From Aquimarina brevivitae (GTDB lineage: Bacteria; Bacteroidota; Bacteroidia; Flavobacteriales; Flavobacteriaceae), in contig NZ_SGXE01000001.1 of NCBI RefSeq assembly GCF_004216895.1, positions 558,001 through 622,000 of the forward strand: a stretch of DNA of 64,000 nucleotides, given 5' to 3'. The number at the start of each line of letters is the position of its first letter. Position 1 is the stretch's first letter. Under the pieces are notes generated by a model. It worked only from the letters and a program-made list of their open reading frames with translations. It searched no databases and was not told where the DNA came from. This document shows positions 36,641 through 45,938 of this stretch, piece by piece. The translations under genes and the position numbers were made by a program.

Positions 36641-38137
36641 TTATAAAAACATCTTCGTTAATTGGTCTGCAATTTTTCTGTCATTAGACAAACGCGGTAG
36701 TTTATTTTGCCCTCCCAATTTTCCAATAGATTTCATATACTGCTGAAAACCTTCTTTTGGTATGTTAGCTATTTTAAGAGGTTGCAGTACCTTTCCTTCT
36801 AATAAGTCTTTGTAGTAACTATTTTGTTCACTAAGAAATTGATCAATATACCTTGCAAAAGTATCTAAGTCCTTTGGCTGTTCCTTAAACTCAATAAACC
36901 ACTCGTGATAGGGTAATTCTCCATCAGTCGGATTTATTTGAGGTGCCACAGTAAACTCATTAATCGCAGCTCCACATGCTTCTGCTGCTTCTTTTATAGC
37001 CTGTTCTACTTCTTTGCCGATAACATGCTCTCCAAAAGCAGAAATAAAATGCTTTATTCTTCCTGAAACGATCAATCTAAATGGCTTTGTACAGGTAAAC
37101 ATTACCGTATCACCAATATTATATGCCCACAAACCAGCATTAGTGGAAATTAACATTACATAATTAACACCAACTTTGACATCTTTGATCGTTATTCGTT
37201 TTGGATTATCTTCAAAAAACTCATCTGCTTTTACAAATTCATAAAACATGCCAGAGTTTAGCTGCAATAACATCCCTTTTTCGTCCTGACTATCCTGAAA
37301 AGCAAAAAAACCTTCAGAAGCCGGGTATAATTCAATACTAGCTACTTTTCTACCAATTAGTTTTTCAAAAGTTGCACGATAAGGAGCATAGTTAACTCCT
37401 CCATAAATAAACAGCTCAAAATTTTTGAACAATTCGCCAATAGGTTTGCCTGTTCTTTCCTTAAGCTTTTCAAAGTACATTTGTACCCAGGGTGGAATAC
37501 CACTGATGACCGTCATATTCTCATCCACAGTTTCTTCTACAATAGCATCTACCTTCTTTTCCCAGTCTTCAATACAATTAGTTTCCCAACTTGGCATTCT
37601 ATTGCGCTGTAAGTACTGGGGAACATAATGGGCAACAATACCTGAAAGTCTTCCTAACTGAATTCCATTTTTTTCTTGCATCAATGGACTACCTTGCAGA
37701 AATATCATTTTGCCATCTACAAAACCAGTTTTTCCAGTCTCTGCAATATAACATAGTATAGCATTTCGTGCAGCGGCGATATGATAGGGTATGGAATCTT
37801 TAGTTAAAGGTATATACTTAGCGCCACTTGTAGTTCCTGAGGTCTTAGCAAAATATAAGGGTTTACCTGGCCATAAAACATCTGCTTTCCCTTCTACTAC
37901 TTGATTTACATATGGTTTAAGCGCCTCATAATCACGTATTGGAACATTCGTTACAAATGAATTATGATCTGTAATTTCACTGAAATTATGGTCCTTGCCA
38001 AAGGTGGTGTGTTTTGCTTTTGCGATTAAATCTTGAAATACCTTTTGTTGTGTTGCTATAGGATCTGAAGACCATTTTGAGATCTTCCGTTGTACATAAT
38101 TAGCAAAAATCTTAGCAGCAAAACTTTTTAGCGACAT
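36641..38137 (-). CDS. GH3 auxin-responsive-promoter family protein (acyl-adenylate/amide synthetase fold)
   Basis: A 498-residue member of the GH3 family, ATP-dependent enzymes that, in plants, conjugate amino acids to carboxylates such as jasmonate and auxin. The ATP/AMP loop YFAKTSGTTSGAKYIP is at about residues 104-119, IYGGVNYAPYRATF and ELYPASEGFFAFQ (adenylation-type motifs) are further on, and the C-terminal lid region is present (SGRIKHFISAFGEH). The protein is full length. Its bacterial substrate is unknown. A 27-base gap from the M23 gene upstream suggests a shared transcript. No signal peptide. Confidence 0.9.
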   Translation of the reverse strand: MSLKSFAAKIFANYVQRKISKWSSDPIATQQKVFQDLIAKAKHTTFGKDHNFSEITDHNSFVTNVPIRDYEALKPYVNQVVEGKADVLWPGKPLYFAKTSGTTSGAKYIPLTKDSIPYHIAAARNAILCYIAETGKTGFVDGKMIFLQGSPLMQEKNGIQLGRLSGIVAHYVPQYLQRNRMPSWETNCIEDWEKKVDAIVEETVDENMTVISGIPPWVQMYFEKLKERTGKPIGELFKNFELFIYGGVNYAPYRATFEKLIGRKVASIELYPASEGFFAFQDSQDEKGMLLQLNSGMFYEFVKADEFFEDNPKRITIKDVKVGVNYVMLISTNAGLWAYNIGDTVMFTCTKPFRLIVSGRIKHFISAFGEHVIGKEVEQAIKEAAEACGAAINEFTVAPQINPTDGELPYHEWFIEFKEQPKDLDTFARYIDQFLSEQNSYYKDLLEGKVLQPLKIANIPKEGFQQYMKSIGKLGGQNKLPRLSNDRKIADQLTKMFL

Positions 38138-38164
38138 TGGTGATCAAGAGTTTAATTTGAAAAG

Positions 38165-39034
38165 CTATTCAAAATCAATAAAATTTGTAGGGTCTGTAGG
38201 GTAACCATTACGCCACAACTCAAAGTGAAGGTGGGGTCCGGTAGAAAGTTCTCCTGTTGATCCTGCAGTAGCTATTACTTCTCCGGCTTTAACTTTCTCT
38301 CCCTGACGTTTGGTCAATGATGAGTTATGTTTATATACTGTGATAATATCATTACCGTGTTCCACTATTATGACGTGACCTGTATCTGCGGTCCATTCAG
38401 CCAATAGTACAGTTCCTGAGGCTGCGGATTTTATCGGTGCATCCTTAGGTACTGCTACATCAATTCCAAAATGTTTTTCATTAACATCAAAACCAGAGGT
38501 TATGGTTCCCTCCACTGGTGGAAACCAACTAAAATCGGCTACGGTTTTATCTCCGCTAAACAAACTGTATTTATCTTCTCTTGCCACCTCTTCTCTTAAC
38601 TGAATATCTGCTTCAGATGGACTTAAGTCTACCTCTTCAGGGTTTAGTTTTTGCGATTGAATGGCAGAATCGATATCAAACTCTACCGTTTTCACATCTC
38701 CGGTCAATACTTTAAGAATTGAATTGTAATAGGTTTGATTGACACGCATCACTTGATTTAGGGAATCCGTAGTAGATTCGAGCTTAGCCGCTTTCAGATT
38801 TAATGAAGTGGATGAATATCCGGGAATATATTCTCTCAATGGGGTAAACGCAATCAATATCGTTGTAAATGCAATAAGAAATATCCCAGTAATACTAACG
38901 ATTACAAAAACATTGAGCCTGTTTAATTTAAAAGAAACACGCTCCTCAAAAGTATCTTCATTAAGAATAACCAATCGGTACTTATTCAGTAACTTTTTAG
39001 CAATTCTCTTTTGTTCTTTTTTCTTCTTACCCAT
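38165..39034 (-). CDS. M23 family metallopeptidase (LytM-like, membrane-anchored)
   Basis: A 289-residue cell-envelope peptidase. A basic cytoplasmic tail (residues 1-35) precedes a membrane anchor near 38-60 (VFVIVSITGIFLIAFTTILI), then a periplasmic coiled-coil-like stretch, and a C-terminal M23 domain at about 180-285. Zinc ligands are visible in HFGIDVA (His and Asp) and PHLHFEL (HxH), with VYKHNS carrying another catalytic His. All M23 zinc residues are present, so it should be an active endopeptidase rather than a degenerate activator, though that is inference. It starts with MGKKKKEQKRIAKKLL. Confidence 0.93.
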   Translation of the reverse strand: MGKKKKEQKRIAKKLLNKYRLVILNEDTFEERVSFKLNRLNVFVIVSITGIFLIAFTTILIAFTPLREYIPGYSSTSLNLKAAKLESTTDSLNQVMRVNQTYYNSILKVLTGDVKTVEFDIDSAIQSQKLNPEEVDLSPSEADIQLREEVAREDKYSLFSGDKTVADFSWFPPVEGTITSGFDVNEKHFGIDVAVPKDAPIKSAASGTVLLAEWTADTGHVIIVEHGNDIITVYKHNSSLTKRQGEKVKAGEVIATAGSTGELSTGPHLHFELWRNGYPTDPTNFIDFE

Positions 39035-39048
39035 AATAAAACGTTACG

Positions 39049-39056
39049 CAAATATA
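39049..39056 (-). promoter_or_regulatory. Putative -7 element for the M23/GH3 unit
   Basis: TATATTTG on the minus strand, an exact TAnnTTTG match, 14 bases before the M23 ATG at 39034. It lies in the 170-base divergent gap with tatA. The predicted start point is close to the ATG, giving a short leader. No good -33 element is visible. Confidence 0.4.
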
Positions 39057-39178
39057 CAGATAATCCTTTTTACTGTTTATAACGAAATAAATAATAGTTT
39101 ATGGCAACTAAATCCAATAAAAAAGCATACTACGCTTTATTTTTAACAGTAAAAAAAACGTATTAATGATATTCTTAG

Positions 39179-39186
39179 TAACTTTG
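39179..39186 (+). promoter_or_regulatory. Putative -7 element for tatA
   Basis: TAACTTTG matches TAnnTTTG exactly. It lies inside the reading frame that could begin at 39166, and 18 bases before the ATG at 39205. If it is the promoter, the longer start cannot be used. No -33 TTG is obvious. Confidence 0.45.
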
Positions 39187-39204
39187 TATTTTAAATTAAA
39201 GATT

Positions 39205-39399
39205 ATGATGTCACTTAACATAATACTAGGAATGTTTGGACCTTGGCAAATCGCGCTTATCGTAGTGGTGGTTTTGTTATTATTTGGAGGTAAAAAGATA
39301 CCTGAATTAATGAGAGGATTAGGAAGCGGTATTAAAGAATTTAAAGATGCTTCTAAGGATGAAGAGGAGGATAATGCCAAGATTGACGACAAGAAATAA
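39205..39399 (+). CDS. tatA: Twin-arginine translocase subunit TatA/TatE
   Basis: A membrane protein of about 64 residues: a single N-terminal helix (GPWQIALIVVVVLLLFG), the conserved FGGKKIPELMRGLGSGIKEF amphipathic helix, and a charged tail (KDEEEDNAKIDDKK). It forms the Tat translocation pore for folded proteins. I start at 39205 (ATGATG); the frame extends to 39166, but those extra residues do not resemble TatA, and a -7 promoter element lies within them. No tatC gene is adjacent in this window. It is transcribed away from the M23 gene and ends before a palindromic terminator. Confidence 0.92.
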   Translation: MMSLNIILGMFGPWQIALIVVVVLLLFGGKKIPELMRGLGSGIKEFKDASKDEEEDNAKIDDKK

Positions 39400-39420
39400 A
39401 TAAATTATACTTCTTATTTA

Positions 39421-39448
39421 AAAACCCGTTTGTATACAAACGGGTTTT
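39421..39448. terminator. Bidirectional palindromic terminator between tatA and tex
   Basis: A perfect 28-base inverted repeat (AAAACCCGTTTGTA and its complement with no loop spacer) lies between the tatA stop at 39399 and the tex stop at 39474. Extra T bases follow in both orientations. Both converging genes could end here. Confidence 0.85.
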
Positions 39449-39473
39449 TTATTTTATCTAATTAGATAGCTAA

Positions 39474-41600
39474 CTAATCAATTAAGGATAGCTGAATTCT
39501 TTTCCTACTTAAATCTACCCCCACCACTGTAACCATTACTTGCTGATTTAGCTTTACTACCGAATTAACATCACTTATAAATTCATTGGCTAATTTAGAG
39601 ATATGAATCAAGCCACTTTCTTTGATCCCTATATCCACAAAACACCCAAAATTGGTAATATTATTCACCAGTCCCGGTAATTTCATTCCTGCTTTTAAAT
39701 CTTCAATGGTTTTTATGTTTGGATCAAACTCAAAAACGCTTGCTGTTGTTCTTGGGTCAACCCCTGGTTTGTTAAGCTCCTTCAAAATATCCTTTAGAGT
39801 TGGTAGACCAACCTCTTCATTGATGTATGTATCAATTTTAATTTCGTTTATTGCTTTTTTGTTACCAATAAGCGCTTGCAAACTTACCCCTGCATCCTTT
39901 GCCATCTTAGCTACCAATTTATAACGCTCCGGATGAACAGCTGAATTATCTAAGGGATTATCTGGCGCTGTTATTCGTAGAAAGGCTGCGGCTTGCTCAA
40001 ATGCTTTACCCCCTAAGCGCGGTACTTTCTTTAGTTCTTCTCTTGATTGTAATGGGCCATTCTCCGAGCGATATGCAACAATATTTTCTGCGAGCTTTTC
40101 ACCTATACCTGATACGTAGCTCAATAACGGTACACTTGCGGTGTTTACATTAATCCCTACGCTATTTACACAACTCATTACCACAGTATCCAACTCTTGC
40201 TTTAATTTAGTCTGATCGACATCGTGTTGATACTGACCTACGCCAATAGATTTTGGATCTATTTTGACCAATTCGGCCAAGGGATCTGCTAAACGCCTAC
40301 CTATGGATACAGCGCCTCTAACGGTAACATCATAATTTGGGAATTCTGCTCTGGCGATTTTTGAAGCCGAATATACAGATGCACCACTTTCATTAACCAT
40401 AAATACCTGCAAATCTCTATCAAAAGGAATTTTTTTCACAAAAAACTCCGTTTCCCTGGCAGCTGTGCCGTTACCTATAGCAATCGCCTCAATATTATAA
40501 GCATTTACTAAGGATTTTACCTTTTTAATCGCATTGGTAACCTCACGCTGTGGCGGGTGAGGATATATATTTTCATTATGCAGCAAATCTCCTTGCTCTG
40601 ATAAGCAAACCAGCTTACAACCTGATTTAAATCCAGGATCCAGTGCTAAGATTCTTTTTTCACCTAAAGGAGAAGCCAACAATAATTGTTTCAAATTATC
40701 CGCAAATACCTTGATCGCGGCTTCATCAGCTCTTTCTTTGGCTTCATTGAGCACTTCATTAGATATTGCCGGATCCAGTAATCGTTTATAAGCATCGGCT
40801 ATGGCCATAAACATTTGATCTGTACAAGGCTCCACATTAGTTTTTATCATAACCTCATCGATAATATCCAATGCGTCATCCTGAGGTACTTCTATTTTAA
40901 ACCGAATACATTTCTCTTTTTCAGCTCTTAAAATAGCCAACAGCCGGTGTGATGGTATTTTTTGCAAAGGTTCCGACCAATCAAAATACTGTTGGTATTT
41001 CTGGGCTTCTTCAGTATCTTTTTTTGTTTTAACCACCACTGTATTAATAGCGGCCTTTCGCTGATATAACCGTCTTAATCTATTTCTTACTTTTTGATCT
41101 TCATTGATCCATTCTGCAATAATATCTCGTGCTCCTTGTAAAGCTTGCTCTTCGTTAGTCACCTCATCGGTGATATATTGAGACGCTATGTATCCTATTT
41201 CCTCTTCGCGTTGCTCCCATATAACCTTTGCTAAGGGTTCTAATCCTAACTCTTTGGCCACCGTAGCCTTGGTTTTCTTTTTCTTTTTATAAGGCAAGTA
41301 TAAATCTTCAACCTCAGTTAGCGTAATTGCTTTAAGAATCTTTTGTTCTAATTCTGGTGTTAAGGCTTCTTGTTCTTTTATGCTTTCTAAAACAGACTGT
41401 TTTCTTTTTTCTAAAGCTTCAAACGCGGATTTATGCTTTACGATTTCTCCAATTGCTACTTCATCCAAGTCTCCTGTCATTTCCTTCCGATATCTGGAAA
41501 TAAAAGGTACTGTAGCTCCTTCGTCTAAGAGATTAACTGTATTATGGATTTGTTTCTCCGTTACTGGTAGTTGATTGGCGATGTAGGAAATTAAATTCAT
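39474..41600 (-). CDS. tex: Tex family transcription accessory/RNA-binding protein
   Basis: A 708-residue Tex-type protein. The N-domain has FISRYRKEMTGDLDE and LPYKKKKKTKATVAKELGL. The YqgF-like RNase H fold is at about 320-450, with LALDPGFKSGCKLVCL and IAIGNGTAARETE. The helix-hairpin-helix region includes YVSGIGEKLAENIVAY and REELKKVPRLGGKAFEQA. The C-terminal S1 domain (about 636-706) begins GLVNNITNFGCFVDIGI. Length and domain order are normal. It converges with tatA. A -7-like TATATTTA with an upstream TTTG lies before the start. Confidence 0.95.
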   Translation of the reverse strand: MNLISYIANQLPVTEKQIHNTVNLLDEGATVPFISRYRKEMTGDLDEVAIGEIVKHKSAFEALEKRKQSVLESIKEQEALTPELEQKILKAITLTEVEDLYLPYKKKKKTKATVAKELGLEPLAKVIWEQREEEIGYIASQYITDEVTNEEQALQGARDIIAEWINEDQKVRNRLRRLYQRKAAINTVVVKTKKDTEEAQKYQQYFDWSEPLQKIPSHRLLAILRAEKEKCIRFKIEVPQDDALDIIDEVMIKTNVEPCTDQMFMAIADAYKRLLDPAISNEVLNEAKERADEAAIKVFADNLKQLLLASPLGEKRILALDPGFKSGCKLVCLSEQGDLLHNENIYPHPPQREVTNAIKKVKSLVNAYNIEAIAIGNGTAARETEFFVKKIPFDRDLQVFMVNESGASVYSASKIARAEFPNYDVTVRGAVSIGRRLADPLAELVKIDPKSIGVGQYQHDVDQTKLKQELDTVVMSCVNSVGINVNTASVPLLSYVSGIGEKLAENIVAYRSENGPLQSREELKKVPRLGGKAFEQAAAFLRITAPDNPLDNSAVHPERYKLVAKMAKDAGVSLQALIGNKKAINEIKIDTYINEEVGLPTLKDILKELNKPGVDPRTTASVFEFDPNIKTIEDLKAGMKLPGLVNNITNFGCFVDIGIKESGLIHISKLANEFISDVNSVVKLNQQVMVTVVGVDLSRKRIQLSLID

Positions 41601-41667
41601 TACAATAGCATTTTTTGGGCGTTAAATATACTGGATTATAGCTAAACAAATAGCTTTGTAGCAAGCG

Positions 41668-41698
41668 AAAAGCTCCCAACCTTAGGTTAGGAGCTTTT
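41668..41698 (-). terminator. Terminator after the DUF4837 gene
   Basis: A stem of 9 + 4 base pairs (AAAAGCTCC...GGAGCTTTT plus AACC/GGTT, with one G-T position) closes on a TTA loop, between the DUF4837 stop (41717) and the tex start (41600). It should end the minus-strand mltD-like/DUF4837 transcript. Confidence 0.8.
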
Positions 41699-41716
41699 GT
41701 ATATTTATTTGGTTTT

Positions 41717-42700
41717 TTATTTAAAAGAAAGCGTTTCTATGATAGCTTCGAGCTCAAACATATTATCGCGCTTATACGTTGATGGGGCAAATACAAAGCC
41801 TTCTACCACCACGTATCTATTATTCTTTTTATCTTCTATAGCATAATTGACGAAAGGACCCGCCATAAATCGATCTTTGATCTCCCAGGTCCCTTTAGTT
41901 TCATAGGTAAACCTGTCATCTATTGTAATTTGGTATAAATAAGGAGCATATGCCTCTTCGGTAATGAAGTTACCCGAGTCAGTCGGTATTTTTTTACTAC
42001 CTACAGAATCTCTCATTTTGATGATACTACCAATGGTATTCGAATCCTTTTGTATGGTTTGTAACGGCACTTCATAGATCATAATATTCATGCTACCGTG
42101 TTCGATATCTTTTCGGACCCAAAAAAAGTCTTCCTCCTCAATTGCTATTCTATAGGCAGAGGGTATATCCATGGTGATACCCATTTTTTCTTCTAATTGT
42201 GGGATTTTCTCCAAAGATTTTTTAATTCTACTTTGCTTTTCAGCCAGTTCAATATTTTTAAACCTGGTAATAATTTTAGCCGCATTTTTGCGTAATACCG
42301 AAGCTATTTCTTCATCCGTTTCTCCTGTAACAACAAATCCAATTTGTGGATTGGCGTACTTGTTCTCTAGTACTTGAAAACCTTTAGTACTTCCTTTATG
42401 TACCTTTAAAAAGGTTCGGTTTTTAGTAGCAAAACCCGTGAATGTTTTTTCTGGCATTTGTCGTAATGAAAACAAGGGTTCCTCTTGGGGTAGCCCTGGA
42501 ACCTCTGCTGCAAGATATTTTCGAATAGTATCTCCAATATTTCCTTTCCATAGCCGTGGATCAATGACTACAGAAACTTCGTTAATTTTACCTACGGATT
42601 TGGCCATAGCCATCACAGGTCGGCTTGTTTTATCTTTTTTTTCGTTTTTACAACCGATTAATAAGGCTGCACAACAGACTACTAGAATTATTTTTTTCAT
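41717..42700 (-). CDS. DUF4837 family lipoprotein
   Basis: A 327-residue protein with a lipoprotein signal: MKKIILVVCCAALLIGCK, lipobox LLIGC with Cys at residue 17. It matches the Bacteroidota DUF4837 family. Conserved-looking regions are VVIDPRLWKGNIGD, FSLRQMPEKTFTGF and WEIKDRFMAGPFVNYAI. It is probably anchored in the outer or inner membrane facing the periplasm. It follows a LysM transglycosylase gene with a 16-base gap, a frequent pairing in Flavobacteriia, which suggests a cell-envelope job. Function unknown. Confidence 0.9.
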   Translation of the reverse strand: MKKIILVVCCAALLIGCKNEKKDKTSRPVMAMAKSVGKINEVSVVIDPRLWKGNIGDTIRKYLAAEVPGLPQEEPLFSLRQMPEKTFTGFATKNRTFLKVHKGSTKGFQVLENKYANPQIGFVVTGETDEEIASVLRKNAAKIITRFKNIELAEKQSRIKKSLEKIPQLEEKMGITMDIPSAYRIAIEEEDFFWVRKDIEHGSMNIMIYEVPLQTIQKDSNTIGSIIKMRDSVGSKKIPTDSGNFITEEAYAPYLYQITIDDRFTYETKGTWEIKDRFMAGPFVNYAIEDKKNNRYVVVEGFVFAPSTYKRDNMFELEAIIETLSFK

Positions 42701-42716
42701 ATGCTTTGCTTAGTGA

Positions 42717-44321
42717 TTAGGACTTAGATATTCTAAGTTTCATTCCTGGTTTTATTCCACTACCACTAATATCGTTCCAAATTTTAAGTTTTTCTACCGT
42801 AACGCCCTTAAATTTTTGTGAAATGCTCCAAAGGGTGTCTCCTACCTTCACAGTGTATGTTTCAAAATTCTTAGGGTCAATTGGAGTAGTTGGCTTGTTT
42901 GTAGGTTTAGTAGGCTTCTGAACATCGACTACTGGTCTTCTTGGATAAATGGTAAGGCGTTGGCCGATTCTTAAATTATCATTACGCATTCCATTCCATC
43001 GTCTTATTTGACTTACCCGAACGCCAAACTTCCGCGCAATTCTACCAAGATAATCTCCGCTACGCACACGATAACGGATTCTGTCGTTCGCTTCAAAATA
43101 CTGTGGTAGTGGCTTTTCCCTTTTATCAAATTCCGCTTTAGCCAATTCATATACCTTTTCTTCATTGGCTACAAAAGCTCCTACTTTTTCTCTTGGTAAG
43201 CGCAATACATAATTTTCGTCCTCAATGTAGGGTATGATATCTAATTTATAGGATGGATTGAGAAATTGTAATTCTTCAATATCAATCTCCATATATTCTG
43301 ACACCTGATCTAAAGTAATCATTTGCTTCACCTTTATGGTGTCAGTTTCAAAATAGGTAAATTCTGGCCTTCTAGGTTTTAAACCGTGTTCTTCTGCATA
43401 TTCAAAAATATACATGGTAGCTAAAAAAGCCGGTAAGTACCCCGCGGTTTCTCTTGGTAGATTATGTCTTATGTTCCAATAATTGGTATAACCACCACTT
43501 CGTCTAATGGCTTTAGTTACATTACCCGGTCCAGAATTGTATGAAGCTAATGCCAAATCCCAATCGCCAAACATCTGATACAGCTTCGCTAAATACCTGC
43601 AAGCCGCTTTGGTTGCCATTATAGGATCCATACGCTCATCCACATAAGAACTAACCTCAAGCCCATACATTTTACCAGTACCAAACATAAATTGCCACAG
43701 TCCCGTGGCACCAACTCTGGATTTAGCTCTTGGCTTTAACGCAGATTCTACAATCGCTAAATATTTAATTTCTAAAGGAATATCTTGATTGTCTAATTCT
43801 TGTTCAAACAAAGGAAAATAAAAATCGCTCAATCCTATTAATCGTTCTAAGTGCTCGTGCCTGTTTTTAAGGTAGTTTTTGATCACACTTTCTAAAGAAG
43901 GATTATATGCTACATTAAACGGTGTTCTAGCATTCAATTTTTCTAATCTAGCCTTCAAGGTGTCTGTGGGTAAATCCTTATATTCCACAGGCTCGTAATC
44001 CAATTCTGTAACAGATTTATAGATGGTATCAAATAGATGCGTGCTGTATAGCTCTTCTTTCCATAAGGAATCCAGAGCTGCCATTTGAGGATGATCTCGC
44101 TTTAAAAACGCTAAACTATCTTTAGGATTTTGAGCTAATTTCGTTATATTTTGTAACTCCTTATTTGCAATCGATGCTGTTTTATCCTTACTAGACTGTT
44201 CCTTTATTGTTAAGCTATCTTTACTAGTAATAGCATTGTTAAGTTCAGATATCGTATCCTGTGCAAACACCATAGCCCCCCAACTTAAAAAAGCGAAAAT
44301 TAATAACCCTCTTTTATTCAT
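42717..44321 (-). CDS. MltD-like membrane-bound lytic transglycosylase with two LysM domains
   Basis: A 534-residue exported enzyme. A signal peptide (MNKRGLLIFAFLSWGAMVFAQ) is followed by an SLT domain at about residues 165-300, with catalytic Glu in YLAIVESALKP, then GATGLWQFMFGTG and ALASYNSGPGNV. Two LysM domains follow, at about 417-462 (YRVRSGDYLGRIARKFG) and 488-531 (YTVKVGDTLWSISQKFK). It cleaves peptidoglycan glycan strands, and the LysM repeats anchor it to the wall. I do not see a clear lipobox, so it differs in anchoring from E. coli MltD. Confidence 0.94.
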   Translation of the reverse strand: MNKRGLLIFAFLSWGAMVFAQDTISELNNAITSKDSLTIKEQSSKDKTASIANKELQNITKLAQNPKDSLAFLKRDHPQMAALDSLWKEELYSTHLFDTIYKSVTELDYEPVEYKDLPTDTLKARLEKLNARTPFNVAYNPSLESVIKNYLKNRHEHLERLIGLSDFYFPLFEQELDNQDIPLEIKYLAIVESALKPRAKSRVGATGLWQFMFGTGKMYGLEVSSYVDERMDPIMATKAACRYLAKLYQMFGDWDLALASYNSGPGNVTKAIRRSGGYTNYWNIRHNLPRETAGYLPAFLATMYIFEYAEEHGLKPRRPEFTYFETDTIKVKQMITLDQVSEYMEIDIEELQFLNPSYKLDIIPYIEDENYVLRLPREKVGAFVANEEKVYELAKAEFDKREKPLPQYFEANDRIRYRVRSGDYLGRIARKFGVRVSQIRRWNGMRNDNLRIGQRLTIYPRRPVVDVQKPTKPTNKPTTPIDPKNFETYTVKVGDTLWSISQKFKGVTVEKLKIWNDISGSGIKPGMKLRISKS

Positions 44322-44481
44322 AACCTATTGTAATAAATTAATGCTTAACAATTTAATTTCTATGGTTGCTGTCAATTGAAGGTGTGCACAATGCATCCCT
44401 TCACACCTACCATAAACAGTTCTTGCGAAAATCGCACTTTTTTTCTAAATCACAAAGATGATTATTAGAAAAAGTGATTAA

Positions 44482-44508
44482 AAAAACCAGCATAAATAGC
44501 TGGTTTTT
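44482..44508 (-). terminator. Terminator after pgk
   Basis: A 10-base-pair stem (AAAAACCAGC/GCTGGTTTTT) with a 7-base ATAAATA loop, in the 211-base gap between pgk (stop 44533) and the mltD-like start (44321). A T-run follows on the minus strand. The rest of the gap shows no clear promoter; CATCTTTG is one base off the -7 consensus. Confidence 0.8.
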
Positions 44509-44532
44509 AATTATTTAAATAAGAATATATTC

Positions 44533-45720
44533 TTAATTCTGAATTGCAGCAATACCTGGCAAGGTTTTGCCCTCTAAACTTTCTAACATTGCGCCTCCTC
44601 CTGTTGAGACATAACTTACCTTATCTTCAAAACCAAACTGTTTCACAGCGGCTACTGAATCTCCACCACCTACTAACGAAAACGCACCATTTTCAGTGGC
44701 TTCAGCAATAAATTCACCTAAAGCAATAGTTCCTTTGGCAAAACTTTCCATTTCAAAAACACCCAGGGGACCATTCCATAAAATAGTTTTGGATTCCAAT
44801 ACCACCTTTTTGAAATTTTCTAAGGTTTTTGGTCCCACATCAAGCCCTTGCCAACCATTAGGAATCAGATTTACATCCATAATTTCGGTATTCGCTTTGT
44901 CATTGAATGCATCCGCCCCAATAACATCGACTGGAAGATGGACCGTTACTCCTTTCGCCTCAGCTTGTTTTAAGATATTTAAAGCCAGTTCCTGCTTGTC
45001 ATCTTCGCAAATAGAATCGCCTATCTGACCGCCCTGAGCTTTTATAAAGGTATAGGTCATTCCCCCACCGATAATTAAGTGATCTACTTTATCTAAGATG
45101 TTTTCAATTATTGTAATTTTTGAAGAAACCTTTGATCCACCTAAAATCGCGGTTACTGGTTTTTCTCCGCTTTTTAAAACCTTATTAATGCTTTCTATTT
45201 CCTTGGCTAAAAGCGCTCCAAAGCACTTTTTCCCTTCAAAAAACTGAGCAACTATAGTCGTGGAAGCGTGTGCACGGTGTGCTGTACCAAAAGCATCATT
45301 GACGTAGATGTCACCAAGGAGCGCTAATTGCTTCGCAAAACCTTCATCTCCATTCGTTTCCTCTTTATAAAATCGCAAGTTTTCAATTAACATAACTTCT
45401 CCTGGTTCCAACGCAGCAGCAGCTTCTTCCACTTCATTACCGACACAATCTTCGACAAATTTTACCTGTACTCCCAAAATGGTAGACACCTCCTCAACAA
45501 TATGACGTAACGAAAACTCATCTTGTTTCCCATTTGGTCTCCCTAAATGAGACATTAACACGGCACTTCCGCCGTCCTCAAGTACTTTAATGATCGTAGG
45601 CTTTGCCGCTTGGATTCTGGTGTCATCCGTAACGTCAAAATTCTCGTTTAACGGAACATTAAAATCTACACGTATTAGCGCCTTCTTATCTTCAAAATTA
45701 AAATCGTTGATCGTTTTCAT
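44533..45720 (-). CDS. pgk: Phosphoglycerate kinase
   Basis: A 395-residue glycolytic enzyme that transfers phosphate between 1,3-bisphosphoglycerate and ADP. The start is clear ([24 protein letters not shown]). Substrate-binding SHLGRPNG, the ENLRFYKEE region and [13 protein letters not shown] are present, and the C-terminal nucleotide site has [18 protein letters not shown] and [10 protein letters not shown]. The length is normal for bacterial Pgk. It is a single-gene unit ended by the hairpin downstream and divergent from the delta' gene. The 212-base divergent gap has no strong pgk promoter; TATTTTCG is a near match. Confidence 0.97.
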   Translation of the reverse strand: MKTINDFNFEDKKALIRVDFNVPLNENFDVTDDTRIQAAKPTIIKVLEDGGSAVLMSHLGRPNGKQDEFSLRHIVEEVSTILGVQVKFVEDCVGNEVEEAAAALEPGEVMLIENLRFYKEETNGDEGFAKQLALLGDIYVNDAFGTAHRAHASTTIVAQFFEGKKCFGALLAKEIESINKVLKSGEKPVTAILGGSKVSSKITIIENILDKVDHLIIGGGMTYTFIKAQGGQIGDSICEDDKQELALNILKQAEAKGVTVHLPVDVIGADAFNDKANTEIMDVNLIPNGWQGLDVGPKTLENFKKVVLESKTILWNGPLGVFEMESFAKGTIALGEFIAEATENGAFSLVGGGDSVAAVKQFGFEDKVSYVSTGGGAMLESLEGKTLPGIAAIQN

Positions 45721-45927
45721 GATTGTTATATCCTTTTATGCATAACGAAAATAATTGTATTTAAAGAGAAAATCACATATCTAACCCATAAAATTACTTA
45801 TCAAAGTAAGATTTATATCTTTTTTAGGAAATGACCGGATGTATCAAAATATCCATAACACCATTCCATATCCTCTTGATTTTTTCCGAATATTGGATAC
45901 TACTCCTTTTCTTTGAATCGTAACAAT

Positions 45928-45935
45928 TATATTTG
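45928..45935 (+). promoter_or_regulatory. Possible -7 element directly before the delta' gene
   Basis: TATATTTG, an exact TAnnTTTG match, ends four bases before the ATG at 45939. If used, transcription would begin at or near the start codon, giving a leaderless or nearly leaderless message. No -33 TTG sits at normal spacing, so this may be chance. Confidence 0.25.
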
Positions 45936-45938
45936 CTT

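Noticed and set aside
39166..39204. Longer TatA with 13 extra N-terminal residues starting at 39166
   Set aside because: The extra residues do not resemble TatA and they contain an exact TAnnTTTG promoter element; the ATG pair at 39205 fits better.
44381..44407. GGTGTG/CACACC inverted repeat upstream of the mltD-like gene
   Set aside because: Six-base arms with a 15-base loop and no T-run. Such a short repeat is likely chance.
45794..45809. TTACTT-ATCA-AAGTAA hairpin between pgk and the delta' gene
   Set aside because: Only six base pairs of A/T-rich stem, no nearby T-tract and no clear regulatory context.
45933..45938. TTG start for the delta' gene at 45933
   Set aside because: The in-frame ATG two codons later gives the standard MLFQQILGLPH start, and the TTG is part of a TAnnTTTG element.
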